64,000 nucleotides of DNA from Sphagnum compactum (Eukaryota; Bryophyta; Sphagnopsida; Sphagnales), in NCBI GenBank assembly GCA_965153455.1, contig OZ234494.1, forward strand, positions 12,710,001 through 12,774,000, read 5' to 3'. The position numbers and the translations under genes are program-made. The notes below the pieces were generated by a model. That model was not told where the DNA came from, searched no databases, and saw nothing but the letters and a program-made list of their open reading frames with translations. Numbering within the stretch: position 1 is the first letter of the stretch; each line of letters begins with the position of its first letter. Shown here piece by piece: positions 51,251 through 63,900 of this stretch.

Positions 51251-54200
51251 AATAATGTTAACATCATGTAATTGGATGAAAAGTTCATTTGATTGAATAT
51301 ATCCAATGACCAAATGGACATAGATCAAATGCATATTTGACATTTGTTTGGATGAATATTATGTTTCATCAATTGAGATACACATACATTGAACATTGAT
51401 TGCATTAATGACTGGTTGGAATGTTCATCAATGCACAACTTATTGAACATTTTTTCTATACAATCAAATTGATTTCAAGCACAATCAAATTTGAAACATT
51501 TTTATTCATATTGTTTGTTGGAAGGGCTACATACATTGGTCCAAAAATCAAACAATGCAACCTCTTTAAAATGGGAACATTATTAGTGTAATTTGTTTCT
51601 AATAGTCAAAATGGCCTTCAAATGTTGTTGAATGTTTTTAAGTTATCTACATTAATTTTTAAAATCCATGAACTATAAAATCAACATGTACATCTGAATA
51701 CTAAAAATCGTTATACAATGTTGATTTTTATAATAACATCAATTGCAGAGCAAATTCCAATAACTTGAAGAACCACCATTACCATCATTTAACCACCATT
51801 AACATTGAAAATGTTCAATGTTGTGTCAATCACCTTGGGAACTAATAATTGTTATATGTAAAAATATTGTGATGTGCTTTCACAGTCTTGGCACTAGGTA
51901 TTGAGAACATAAACTTTTTGATACATTTCGTTGTGGAAGATTTCAAAGCTTTAAATGTTCTTTTTAACTTCTCACATTAGGGGGCTAGAAAGACATGTGA
52001 GAACTTTAAGATGGGATTAGGACTAGCTCTTCAAGTTGAATTTTTTGACTTTTGAAAATGCACAAACCAAGAAAAAATGACAATTTGTGAATTTGGAACC
52101 AAATTGGGTCATAGATTCACTTATAATTCACACGGTTTAGACTTGGGAGGAGTTCATCACTCCTCCTTTATAGTATACCATGTGATTGTTTACAAAATTT
52201 ACATTTAAATGGCTAAAACTTTTAAGTGACTTGTGATTTACAATCTTCTACATTGTTAGCGAGTGTGTAATATTCTATTAATGAAACACCAAAATACTTG
52301 CATTTGCTTGTGAATCTCCTCAACATTGATGTAAGACTTCTTCAAATTCCTTCACTTCTAATGGGAAACTTTGGCCTTGAAATCTATGGTCATGTATTCT
52401 TTGTTCATATATTTTCATTTTTATGTGAATAGATATTGTGATTCTTGAACATGATTCTTCACAAACCCATGATGATATGTTCTTGCATTAGACCAAAATA
52501 AAATCCAATATGTTTTTGGGTTGAAAACATGCTTACACATACTTGTGAATTGGAGAATATAATAAAACCTCCTTAAATATTTGCTTTGATTCCTATGTGC
52601 TTTTGAGGGTGGGAGCATATGTACTTTTTTTTGGTGAATTGGCAAATAATATTGTAAACCCTCATTCTTTTCCATTTTGTTTGCTTTTGGGATGTGGATT
52701 TTGGCACATCTATGTATATTGAGTTGGTGCAAAACTTGAAAAGATTTTTGGTCAATGCCAAAGATATGGAGCACTCATGGTTATTTTGACAATTGGTCAA
52801 TTCTGTTCTAAGGGTCCATGATGAATGTAATGGTTTAATAATTCATGTTCAACAATTATCATAAGCTTGTCATTGTACTCATTATGTTGCCACCAACATT
52901 TTGTTGTGGAGATTTTCTTTGATTTCTCACTCACACATACACAAGTTCATGTCCTTGTAAGTTAATTGGTTTTGGGTGACAATTTGTGAACCCATGTGGC
53001 AAAGGGGAAAAGTGATCAGAACTCTAGAGGCAATCACGGACATTTGTTGCATTTTAGCCCCCTAGTATTTTCAAGTAATTAGTCTACTTGTTAAGGTGCA
53101 TGTGCCATGTGCTCAAATTGAAAACGTTAAGGTCATTCAATGTTTTTATGGAAGCCTTGTTGGACTCCTGAGTGATAGCAAAAAATGCAATAGACTTAAA
53201 AGGTGGCACAACACTTAAGCCTTCAAGCCTTCTCGATCCAATAAAAACTTTTTAACAATGGCATGGCTTTGTTGTGTGAAAATCAATTGGAGATTGTTAT
53301 GAGTATGTGGTGAAAATACGAATGTTGAACAATTGTCATACAGAGCTTATTCTTGTAAGACTCCAAAAATCTAATGAAAATCACCTTGAAGCATTTATCA
53401 ATTCTTGCAAGAAAAACTAAGTCCTCTTTGCCATAAACATTGACATGCATCTACTTTCCATGGGCTTTGTACAACAACCTTGTTGACTAAATCACCAAAT
53501 GTTGGCATGTTACATACACCTGTGGCTCCTTGTATCCACCCCTTATAGCTTAGTAGTAGTGCATTCAACACACCTTGCACAAGTTCATGTAACAGGAATT
53601 GAAGCATATTGACCTTGTAACATATAGATAAGTTTCCACACCAGTTTGTTGAGATCAATTATAATTTGTTTTTCAAGTCTAAATATACACTAAAGATACT
53701 TGCAAGTTATATAGTTGATATTCACCATGAGATACTGATTCCAACATCTGTGTCTAACTCTTGTTGGAACAAAATTATGCAAATATAACCACCACTCTTT
53801 CAATCTTGCCACAACTACAAATCAAGAACTGCCATCATAACTTTTCTTTAACAAATCTTGCACAAAACTTTTGGATCTATTGCAATAGATGATGCAGCAA
53901 ATATGCATATAATTGATTCAAAACCCACACAAAATAATCTTTGCAAGAAAAAGGTCCTGTCAGATGATATTGCACAAGGAGCATTGCATTGCACATAATC
54001 AGATTCAAAACCCATACAAATTCTTGCAAGACAAAGTCATTGAGCTAGAAGAAGCATGATGATGTTGCAGAAACCAGTGATTTCCACCACCAACACAATT
54101 TTATTAAGTCCGGAATTTTGTGGAACAAAATCTGTCAAAAAGTTTTGAAATAGTTCAATTCAGAACATGAGATTTTCACATCTGCAAAGCAGGTGTGAAG

Positions 54201-54389
54201 GTAGCCACATACAAGTTCACCACACCCAATTCTTCCTCTGTTCAAACATCATGTGTGAAGAAGAAGAAGAAGAAGAAGGGTTTAGGTTTTAGGCTTGCAT
54301 GATCATTGCATTCTTCTGAAGTCAAAGACATCAGATCACATTTGAAGACCTCATCACATTCTTCAGAGCATCTGAGATTCCCAAAACAA
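51251..54389. other. AT-rich intergenic region and GST 3' flank
   Basis: No gene is supported. The two longest minus-strand frames (52421-52774 and 53398-53658) have no recognisable domain. A (GAA)n tract (54256-54278) lies in the probable GST 3' UTR. Confidence 0.45.
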
Positions 54390-55629
54390 TTACTTCTGTT
54401 CCTGCTGCTCTGCCTGCATGATCTTAAGAACCTTCTGCCATGAAGGCCGGGAAGAGATATCCTCCCACCAAGCATTGAGATGCTTCCTGGAGGTGAAGAG
54501 CTCGCCCTTCTTGGCAGCATTGATGAGGTAATTGGTAACAGGAATGTGAGCAAGATCAGCCAAGCTGAAGAAATCGCCTGCCAAGTACTTGCGATGGGTG
54601 AGCTGTGCTTCATAGACGTCCAGTATCTTCTCCAGCTTCTCCAGCTGCTCCTTCAGGACTGCTTCGTTGGTGGGTCTCCCTTCCACGATTTGCGAGAACA
54701 CGCATTCAAACACAATCTTCATCGCACAAGGATTGTAGTTCTGAGATTCCACTTCTAACCATTGGTTGACTAGCGCCTTGTCGCGCACTGTCTTGCCGAA
54801 CAACGCTGTTCCCTGTCCTTCGTACTTGTCGCTAATGTATCTTGCGATGGCACGCGACTCTGATATTAAACATTAGCGGAAGAACAGAACATCAGCACAT
54901 GAAATTGAAGAAATCGGAGGAAGAGGAAGAAGACTTGTATCGAAGAAGAATCCAATTTCCCTGCTGCAGCACTGCAACCAACTACATACATGTTTCCTTG
55001 AAATCCGAAGACTAGTGGGAATAGTAATTAGTGCTCACCGTAGAGGGTAAAATCTCCATCCTGGAAGGCGGGAATCTTTCCGAAAGGCTGTAAAACATGA
55101 ATCAAACAAATTTTCTTAAGCTTCACAACATGATCGCAAAGAACCTCGAAATGCAGCATTCGTAATCATTCATCACCAGAGATCAACGCCCTCACAGCTG
55201 ATCTTGACCCATATGCAGCTCTGGGCTTTACCAATTCAAGCCGTCCAGAAAAGATCACGATCTGGAGCCCAGCTACTGTACCACAATCTACTACACATCA
55301 GATCCTTCAATTTCCAGCTGAGTTCATGATGGTTCTTCCGGAGGAAGATGATCGTATCTGGTACTGCAAAACCAAAGCATCCGATCCCCATGAAGAATAT
55401 TAAACTTGAAAGTGTTGCAGAGGACTAGAGAGATGGAACAAAGAAGGTGGGGGGGGGGGGGGGGCACGGCCAGTACCTGTAACTTGCGGTACTCGGGTGT
55501 CAAGTGAGCGCCAGTGAGTAGATCAATGGGGACAATCTGGTAGTCATTCACTTTCTTCTCAGCAAGAGTGGTGAGCACTATGTTCAAGGGGGCGGAGTAG
55601 GCCTTTCCGTAAACCTTAAGGGACGCCAT
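54390..55629 (-). CDS. GSTF: Phi-class glutathione S-transferase
   Basis: This cytosolic enzyme conjugates glutathione to electrophiles or reduces peroxides. There are three exons: 55477-55629, 55039-55087 and 54390-54859. They give 223 residues, normal for phi class, with both introns at the usual phi positions. The thioredoxin-fold half has KVYGKAYSAPLNIV with the likely catalytic Ser12, PFGKIPAFQDGD, and ESRAIARYI (about residues 68-76), which binds glutathione. The helical half has DKALVNQWLEVESQNYNP, KYLAGDFFSLADLAHIP (the N-capping SLAD motif), YLIN and RPSWQKVL. The start MASLKVYG is the only plausible ATG. No defect is seen. Intron 1 carries a poly-G run (55448-55464). Confidence 0.95.
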
Positions 55630-57094
55630 GGGTTCAAGTTTTTCCTCAACAGTACACCTCAGGAGAGAGAGAGAAAAAAAACAGGCAATCCAAAGCTTCG
55701 AATTTGAAAATTCGAGCTCAGAAGAAGACCCGCACGAGTATGCAAATATTCAATGGAGCTCCGAAGAAGACCCCGAAGAGTATGCGAATATTCAGTGGAG
55801 CTCAGCAGAAGAGCCGGAGGTCCAAGAGCTCAACAGCAATGCAAAAGAAGGCCGAAAAGAAGGGCGATGTTGGAGAAAGCAAAACTGAGCGAGCTTTTAT
55901 AGAGGCCATGGAGCGGGAGCTGGGCAACTTCGCCAGGAACTTCCCTTTCTTTCTGCTCCGCGGGCAGGAGTCTTCGTTCCGGACCAAGAGCGGAAAGATC
56001 GCACGGACGTGAGAGGAATATTCCGGACCGTCTTCCTTCCGGCACACTTGGGCCGCCTTTTTAATTCAGTGGCGAAATTTCGCCAAAAAAAAGCGAAATT
56101 GAAAACTAAAAATTCCAAACTAAGAAGTAGTTCTGGAGGTTTTCAATCGCCAGTAGTGAGGAAAATTATAATAAGAGGGCTTGAAACTCACAACTCACAT
56201 CCATGAAGTCTGATTATTGATAACCTCTTATTATACTGGCAAATCTTTTTGGTCAAAAAGCAAAATTAAAAAAATTAAAAAATAATAAATTTAATCATGT
56301 GATTTTGGATGTTTTATATGTCCAAAAAAAGGAAAAAAAACAAAAAAAACAAAATTTATTCAAATATTTGTATATTTGGGTTTTTCAGTGTGTAGCCCAG
56401 AATATATAAATGATGATTAAAGATTTGTACTTTATTTCTCTAGTTTATAGCCAGATTTGGCTATAAACTAATCTTCCTAGAGATGACACTAGGTTTTGTA
56501 CATCTGCCTATGGGCGATAATACTGATGTCGTAATCCGTCGATAACTCCAAAAGGAAAATGTGAATTCATATTTGATATTTTATGTTTTAAGTCATTTAA
56601 AATACTATATTGGGGGTTCAATTTGGATTATTTACATTTTTGTCCAGAATTTAAAACATTCCAAAACTCTAACTCCCAAATTGATTCCTACTTGGGAGTG
56701 TTTAAGACTTTTTCCCAACTTTAAATTGACAAACCCCTCTCACAAGTTAACATTGAATATCCATAGTTGACAAGTTGACACTGGATAGTTGATGGATAGT
56801 AAGGTTAAAGTTAGGGTTAATTTTTGTGTTAATGTTCATTTTTAAGGTTAGGGTTCATTTCTCATTTTGCATGTCCAGCTTGAAATGACATATCAAACAT
56901 TAAAAGTTATTTTTGCAAAGGACTCCCTTTTTGCCATCTCCATTGCCTTTTTGAATGTAATGCAATGGAATATTATTGCCTTAGGTGTCTTGTTCATGAA
57001 GGCAAAGTAATGCAAGTTGACAAAGTTCATAGATTGTAATTGTACCTACAAATTCTAGAAGATCGTGAATAGGTAAACTTTATTAACATTTGGT
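55630..57094. other. GST 5' flank with TGGCGAAAT motifs
   Basis: 55640-56040 is a GA/CT-rich leader with two near-identical 50-bp pieces (CAATGGAGCTCCGAAGAAGACCC-like, 55702-55810). GTGGCGAAATTTCGCCA (56073-56089, itself a palindrome around GGCGAAATTTCGCC) and AAGCGAAATTG follow, then AATCGCCAG near 56146. 56500-57094 has no features. Confidence 0.55.
56441..56470. repeat. perfect 30-bp palindrome with TAGCCAGATTTGGCTA core
   Basis: The 12-bp arms TAGTTTATAGCC and GGCTATAAACTA are exact inverted complements around AGATTT. The core matches the palindromes at 32999-33014 and 22488-22503. It lies about 810 bp upstream of the GST start codon. Confidence 0.9.
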
Positions 57095-57590
57095 ATTTTT
57101 GTTTGATCATTTGTTTGTTTATTCTTAAAGTTAATGTCTTTGCCATTGCATGTTTGTTCGTTTGTTCTAAGAACATTACCTCTACCATCATGATTACCTC
57201 TAGGCTTGTTTGTTTACTCCTAGAGGTGGACATTGCCATTGCCACCATGATGTGTGTGTGTGTTTTTTTTTGTTTTTGAAAATGTTATTTATATCATTGA
57301 GACATGCATGCTTGTTTGTTGGTCTTAAAGGTGTTATGTCTACCTACATAAAACACATGGTTCTGTGTTTGTTTTTAATCACCATTGCTTTTGCCATGAT
57401 CACCTTTGGTTGGTGATCTTGGTGGTTTGTTTGGGTATTGTGGTTGTTGAAAACAACAAACTTGGATTAGTTAGCAACATGCATTCTTATTTGTTTGTTG
57501 TTTATTCCCAAAGTTGATGCTTTTGCCATCACCTTTGGTTGGTAATCACAACATTTTGTTGGGTATTATGGTTGTTGAAGGCAACAATTT
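57095..57590. repeat. degenerate TTTGTTTGTTTATTC / TTTGCCATT repeats
   Basis: A word set (TTTGTTTGTTTATTC, AAAGTTGATG, CTTTTGCCAT, CACCTTTGGTTGGT-ATC, TGGGTATTATGGTTGTTGAA) repeats with changes. The clearest pair is 57400-57460 and 57530-57585. It abuts the hAT relic and may be part of its non-coding arm. Confidence 0.5.
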
Positions 57591-57949
57591 TTACAAACTT
57601 GTTAGTTGCAAAAAACATGATGACAAGATAAATATGGCATTTAAAAATAAACTAAACTTGGAAAATGCTCAAACTAACCTCAATCCATTCTTAATTGGAT
57701 TTGCAAATCATGTGAGTAATATTACCATTGACATTTTGCAAGTAGTTGATGTGATTGGAGGTGGGGACTTTTAGGCTGGAAATGTTATTACTAATGCACA
57801 CTAAGTTTAAATGCATTTGGAGGAGTTGAAAAAGTAGGGTTTTGTTTGGAAGCTTCGTATAGTCATAACTTTTCGACATGGTTTTTTTTTCAAGGTAAAC
57901 AACAACTAGCCTATAAATCTCAATGTCAATTAGATTATGAAATGCATAA

Positions 57950-59935
57950 TCAACCATAATCATATGTGGGGCCTGCAATTTTGGCCTTGTGCATAAGGTG
58001 TTTGTAAAGATTTGATTACATACCACAAAGTTAATGGCATTATTGCCATGAAAAAACATGTGGAGTTCTTGCATAAAAATTTGCTTACAAAGTATTTGGA
58101 ACATGTAGCTAATTAGTTTAGATCAACACACTATTGGGAACCAATTAGTAAGAAGTCCTACATTACTCCCATTATCATCTATTTTTTTGCAATTACTACC
58201 CCATTTACAAAAAAACACTTCACACAAAAAGCTTTCATGGAAGATGTCATGTTATATGTGATCAAGGAGTTTTTGCCATTGAAAATTGTGGAATCCATTT
58301 GGTTCCAAAGGTTAATGTACAAGTTGTGCCGGTGGTCTTCCCATCTTGAAAGGTTTTTGTTGAAAAAGTTTTATTGGCATTAGTGCAAAAAACTTTGGTG
58401 GAGTATGTGCAACCCACATTAGCCACTTATGTGTTAACCATTTGTACCTTTGATCTTTGGATGAGTAAAGGAACATAGAATGTGTTTGTTGTGCTTATAA
58501 GTTTCATCTTAAAGAATTGGTAGCCCAAGCATGTAACAATTGGTTTATTTGAAGCATTTGATACTTTTGGTGTAGTTATGGTTTTCTACCTCCAACAACT
58601 CCTTGACAAACTTTTTTTTAGTCAAAAGGTTCTAGCTTATGTAAAAGATGAATGGGGTTAATTTGCAAACGTGTGCATTACCCTTGAATTTTATCATCTT
58701 GGGGATGTTTAAACCTTTTTTATTTTTCTATTTATGTATTTCTCTTTTATGTTATGTCTTTTTTGGTAGATTTTGTTTTGTGTTTTTTTCTTGCAAATGT
58801 GAGAGGATGTTTATAAATTGTTTTGATTTTTGGTGTTAGACTAGGTTGTTTATTTTTTGGGTTAGTCATTGAAGGTTTGCAAGTTAGGTTTGATTATTCT
58901 TTAACTTTCCATTTAACAATTGCTTTGTATTATTTTCAACAAACAGAAACATTGCAAAACCATCTACCATCTCCGAAAACCTAAGCAATATGTGAAGTTG
59001 TCAAACTATTGGCACCCATAATAATTAGGCGTGTGATGAAACAAAGTTGTGGACATTGTTTACTTAGAGATGCCTTATAGTTTATAATTTCCACATGTTA
59101 TGAGCTAAACAATGAACTTGCACATCAAATTATTTGTGACAATTTGACTAATTTGGATGTAATTATTTTTGATGTAGAGTTGAAAAAACTTTAGATTTGC
59201 ATGAAACATCAAATTTTGGAAGTGCTTTTACCTTTCATTTTTTTTTGGGGGCATGGATTTAATAGGAAAAATGGTCACTAGATGTTAACACTTCTGCTAG
59301 GTTTGAAGTTTAAAAGTATGCATTTAATCACATCATATGTTGGTTGTGAGAATGCAACTAGTTTGGTTGTCAATTATGGCTAATAGTTATTATTGTTTTT
59401 GTTTTGTAGTTTGACAAATCATTAATGCCTTTTGCAATTGAAGAGCTTCAGGTGTTACCTTTGCAAGTGGATTTTGAAATTTTATTTCACACCATTGAAA
59501 CAAATCTGAACGCCTTGAAACATTTTGATTTAAGAGAACTTCATGGATTTTGCTATTATCCCATTGAGGTGAATTACAAATGTGCCTTGAGTTGGTGGTG
59601 GACAAAATCACGAGGTGGACAAAATCACACAAATTCCCTGATGTTGCAAAGTTGGTGAAACACATCTTAAACATTCCAACTTCATAAATCAAGATTGAAA
59701 AGATTTTTTCATTATTCAAATCCTCACATGACTTTATAGATGCCATTTTCAAATCGAGAATCTTGACAAATTAATATTTGTCAACAAGAAGTGCCCATTG
59801 GATCTATACATTGGTTGTTACAAGCATTTTAACTTAGCAAGCACATGTGAAACAAAATTTGATTTAACAAAAGAGCTTGAACTTGAATTTGATGATGGAA
59901 TGGAATGCGAGGAGTTCCTAGAAGTTTTGTGATGC
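57950..59935 (+). mobile_element. decayed hAT transposase, copy 2
   Basis: Plus-strand fragments align with the minus-strand hAT copy at 13440-16050. They read IIAMKKHVEFLHKN (58035), AFMEDVMLYVIKEFLP (58225), TICTFDLWMSKGT then a stop (58440), and PKHVTIGLFEAFDT (58527). The dimerisation end follows: KFPDVAKLVKHILNIP, IEKIFSLFKS (59635-59725) and LIFVNKKCPLDL. The tail EFDDGMECEEFLEVL ends at about 59931. Numerous stops make it inactive. The two relics are about 43 kb apart in opposite orientation. Confidence 0.75.
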
Positions 59936-60889
59936 CATTCATTGACCTCACTACCCAACAAAGGCAAAACATGTCTTTGAATTTTCATTATATTTTTTTA
60001 TTAGAGGTTTATTTTGTTTTCAATGTAGATTTTTTTTTTGCTTTTAGGGGTTTACAAGTTTGTAAAGTTTGAAAAATTGATGGTGATGTATAGCTTCTTA
60101 CAAATCAAGTGCATTTGGCATCTTTATTTTTAGCATAGCCCATAGTTTGTAGAAAAAAGAAGTTTCCATGCTTAGTTTGGGGATCCAACCCAAGGTTTTC
60201 CCCATTTTGTTTTCCACCATGAGTAGCATTCCTGAATAATGGAACCAGTGTAGAATGCAGACTACCACCAATTCCACCTCGGAAAAAAAAAACTCTACAA
60301 AAAGTACCAGAATAAGACCTTAAAACCCATTATGTACAGAAAAGGACTCATAGTACATTACGGAGTACAATAACCCAAAAAAAAAAAAACTTAAAAAGTC
60401 ATAATAACCTCACAGGCAGGCATTCCATTTTGTAATTTCCCATTGTTCGGGCCTATATTGGTCTGCCTCAGTCATTACACCATGTAATGTCCCCTCCCAA
60501 GGCATTGCCCTACACCTAGAAAATGTGCCTTAGAATTAAGGAGAGCCACAAAAACATGCACCAAAAACTCAAGAGAGAAAAACAGTGACAATTAACGTAT
60601 TTCCCCTCTTCAGTTTTTGTAGCTTTTGGCACAATTGCAAGTAAAACACTGAAATCTAATTGAAGCTGCTAGCTACATGAGATAATATGAGAGCCTGTCA
60701 AAGAAAGTTTTTTGGTTTCCAACATCTTGATGCAGAAAGTGTAGAATTTATTGGCAAAAACTTCATGAAACACAGGCTCTACTGTCGCCCAAATGTTGAA
60801 GATAATTTTGACTAAACGTAAAATTTCCATCATGTTTCATTGGTTGAAAATGATTTAAAAACTCAAAGAAATTAGCTACTGTATTGGCA
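59936..60889. other. intergenic, 3' side of the 4CL-like gene
   Basis: T-rich then A-rich sequence with no supported gene. Part of 60240-60889 may belong to the 3' UTR or downstream flank of the ligase gene. Confidence 0.4.
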
Positions 60890-60952
60890 CAATGTACAAT
60901 AAACCAGAGTAGTTGCAGTCTATATTGAACTACTCTGGTTTATTGTACATTG
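60890..60952 (-). repeat. perfect 25-bp-stem hairpin after the 4CL-like gene
   Basis: Arms 60890-60914 and 60928-60952 are exact inverted complements (25 of 25) around a 13-nt loop. The hairpin begins about 35 nt past the stop codon of the ligase gene, in its probable 3' UTR. It could be a regulatory stem, a small-RNA precursor or a tiny foldback transposon. Confidence 0.9.
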
Positions 60953-60987
60953 GTTCTGCTGCAGAATTGCTTAGGCACAAAACCACA

Positions 60988-63900
60988 TCACAGTTTGGAG
61001 ATGGGTTTTTGTGTGAGCTCTCTCCGCAGAATTTTGCCAGATGAGGATCTGGGTATGGCTTCTAAGAATGTCACCCTCCGCAGCTTTTTGTAAGGTGCAA
61101 CCTGCACACCCCATGCATTCAATCAAGAGCATCATCAGTAGTGCGCAAACACAAAGCCAATAAACAAACCACTCTAGTTGTTTGATATCCTCGACTAATC
61201 CCTGATCAATTAAGTCTTTTCCAAACATAATTTTTCTCCAAATTGTTGTCTAAATTACACAGGGGAGTAGAAGCGCTAAGGGAGGAGTTGTTAATGTGAT
61301 ACACAGTCCAGTAAATCTGTCTAAAAGACCTGACACAGAAAAAAGATATTGTAAAACTCCTGAGAACAATGCAGGCATGTAAAAAAATCAAACCTGTTCA
61401 GCAACAAAGTCCAAAACTTGCTTTTCTGTTACTAGGTGTTCTGGATTGCAAACAATATATGCAATGGGTACTTGGCCGGCTTCTTCATCTGGAAGTCTGG
61501 ACATTAACAAAAACATGTGCATTAAGCAGCAATCACTGTCATGTTCATTGTGTTCACAAGAAAGAAGATTGTGTGAACTTCCTTATTTTTATGGAGTCCA
61601 ACCTCACCTACAATCTTCTGCACAAACTCTCATGGCCATTGTTAGAAGTTCTGCTTGCACAGGTGAATCTGAGTTAGTATTAGGGTTCTATGTGTTGCAC
61701 CATTATGAGGATGGGTTTGTTGTTATGTAGTTAATGATCATTGACAGCAACAGGTGTAAGCACTGACAAGGTAGAGCAACACACCATTCATTACTCAGGA
61801 CTCTAATTTGTTGATTAGAGAGGAAGGGAAAAAATAGGCAGACAAATCAATTCAAACATAAGTTCTCAAGCGAAGCTAATGGGGAAACTTCTGATGAATA
61901 TTTTTGCAAGGGAAAAAATACATTCAAATGGAAATAGAAGGCAATACAGAATCAACTTACGGGACAACTGCTGCATCAAAGATTGAAGGATGGGATGTCA
62001 AGATTGCCTCCAATTCAGCTGGTGCAACCTGTGCAGAAAAGTACAAGGGAGGTGAATTCCACAACTCGTGTCATTTGCCACAACATTTCAGCAAGCAATT
62101 TCTTTTGTCTTAAGAAATGACATCATTTGAGCAACTGTTCTTCCAGTCTTCTCCATTGCAAAATAACAACAACAAGAGTCCTTCTCAACACCATTTTTGG
62201 AAATGCATCACCAAAGGCAATGATCAATTTTCCCCTTACAAAAAAATTCCTTTCACCCACAATATGCAAATCACCAGAAATGTCTGCCACCTAACAAAGA
62301 CAGCAATCAATTTCTTTCCCCTTATAAATAAAAATTCCTTGGACCCATGATATGAAAAATCACCTGGAAACCCTTGTATTTGATAAGTTCCTTGATGCGG
62401 TCCACAACAAAGAGGCAGCCATTGCTATCAATGTAAACCAAGTCTCCTGTGTGTAGCCAACCCTGTTTGTCCAATGTTGCTGCTGTTGCTTCCGCATTGT
62501 TCAAATACTCTATTGTTGTTCCACCACACCCAAAATTGCCCAAAACCCCAGTGCACAGAAAACATAATCATCATCAAATGTGAAAGTAAGACTGTGCAAA
62601 ACCATAGTAGCAAGCAAGCTGGCTGCAAGATAAGGATCAATTGAAAAATTGGATAAAGAATATCCAAACAGCTTCCATGGACAAAAGGAAAACAGCAAAA
62701 AAAAATTATTAAAAAAAAAAAAAAAACAAACAAACAAACCAAGCAAGGAAAGAGGAAGAGAAGAGACGACAAAATTGGCATTGAGCAAGCATCCAAACAG
62801 CTTCCATGGACAAGAGAAAAACCAAAAAAATAAAAACACCAAACAAACAAACTGAGTAAGGAAAGATGAAGAAAACAAAGAGACAAGGGAATTGGCACCA
62901 AGCAAGGATCCAAACAGCTTCCATTGACAGAGGAAAACAGAAAAAGAAACAAACTGAGCAACTAAAGAGCAAGAGAAGAGAAAGAGAAGAGAAAGAGACA
63001 ACAGAATTAGCACTGAGCAAGCATCCAAACAGCTTCCATTGACAGAGGAAAACAGAAAAAGAAACAAATGAGCAACTAAAGAGCAAGAGAAGAGAAAGAG
63101 ACAACATAATTAGCACTGAGCAAGCATCCAAACAGCTTCCATGGACAAAAGGAAAACAGAAAAAAGAAAAGAAACTAAGCAAGGAAAGAGGAAGAGGAAG
63201 AGAAGAGAAGATGCTGATGATTGCATGAATCCCAAGTGATGTTGCAACAGCAGCAGCAGCAGCAGAGTAGTGTGGCATCAGTTTGACAGAACTGTGAAGC
63301 AGAAAGTTATGCAGAGAGGAGGAGGATCAGTTGTGAAGCTTCCTTACCTTGCATAAGAGAAGGACCGCGTATCCAAAGCTCGCCTGTGCAGTTAGGGGGA
63401 AGAAAGCGACCCGTCTCGACATCCACAACCATGGCTTCGAGCATGTTCACCAGCCAGCCAGCAGATCCGTAGCTCGATTTCAAGTCTCGTTTCCTGTCCT
63501 TGCTCACTGGAATGGTGCTTGTTCCCATGGACGTAGACTCTGTCAATCCATATCCCTAGAAACAACATGGAAACAAGCACAAAAGTCCATGTTCAGCGGC
63601 GTTTTTGCAAAGCGCCGGTCCTTCGCACAGAGAGAGAAACAGAGAGCGAGAAACTAGAGAAGAAGAGAGATAGATACCTACCTGGTTGATAGTTGCGTTC
63701 GGGAACTTTGCAGCGCAACGTTCGGTCAGTTCCTTACTGAGAGGTGCTGCGCCGCAGGCGATGTTGGTGACGGAGCTCACGTCGTATGCGTCCATCACGC
63801 CGGGTCTGCAAAGAGCCAAGACGATTGGGGGAACGACGGGAAGACTCGTGACTCTGTACTTTTGAATGGTTTCCAGCATCTCGAAGATGCCGAACTTGGA

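Noticed and set aside
52421-53658. 117- and 86-codon minus-strand frames as possible novel genes
   Set aside because: No start context, no domain and no neighbouring exon; chance in AT-rich DNA is as likely.
62428-63278. Long hydrophobic frames of 177-189 codons
   Set aside because: They read through the tandem array in the 4CL-like intron; the repeated peptide mirrors the DNA repeat.
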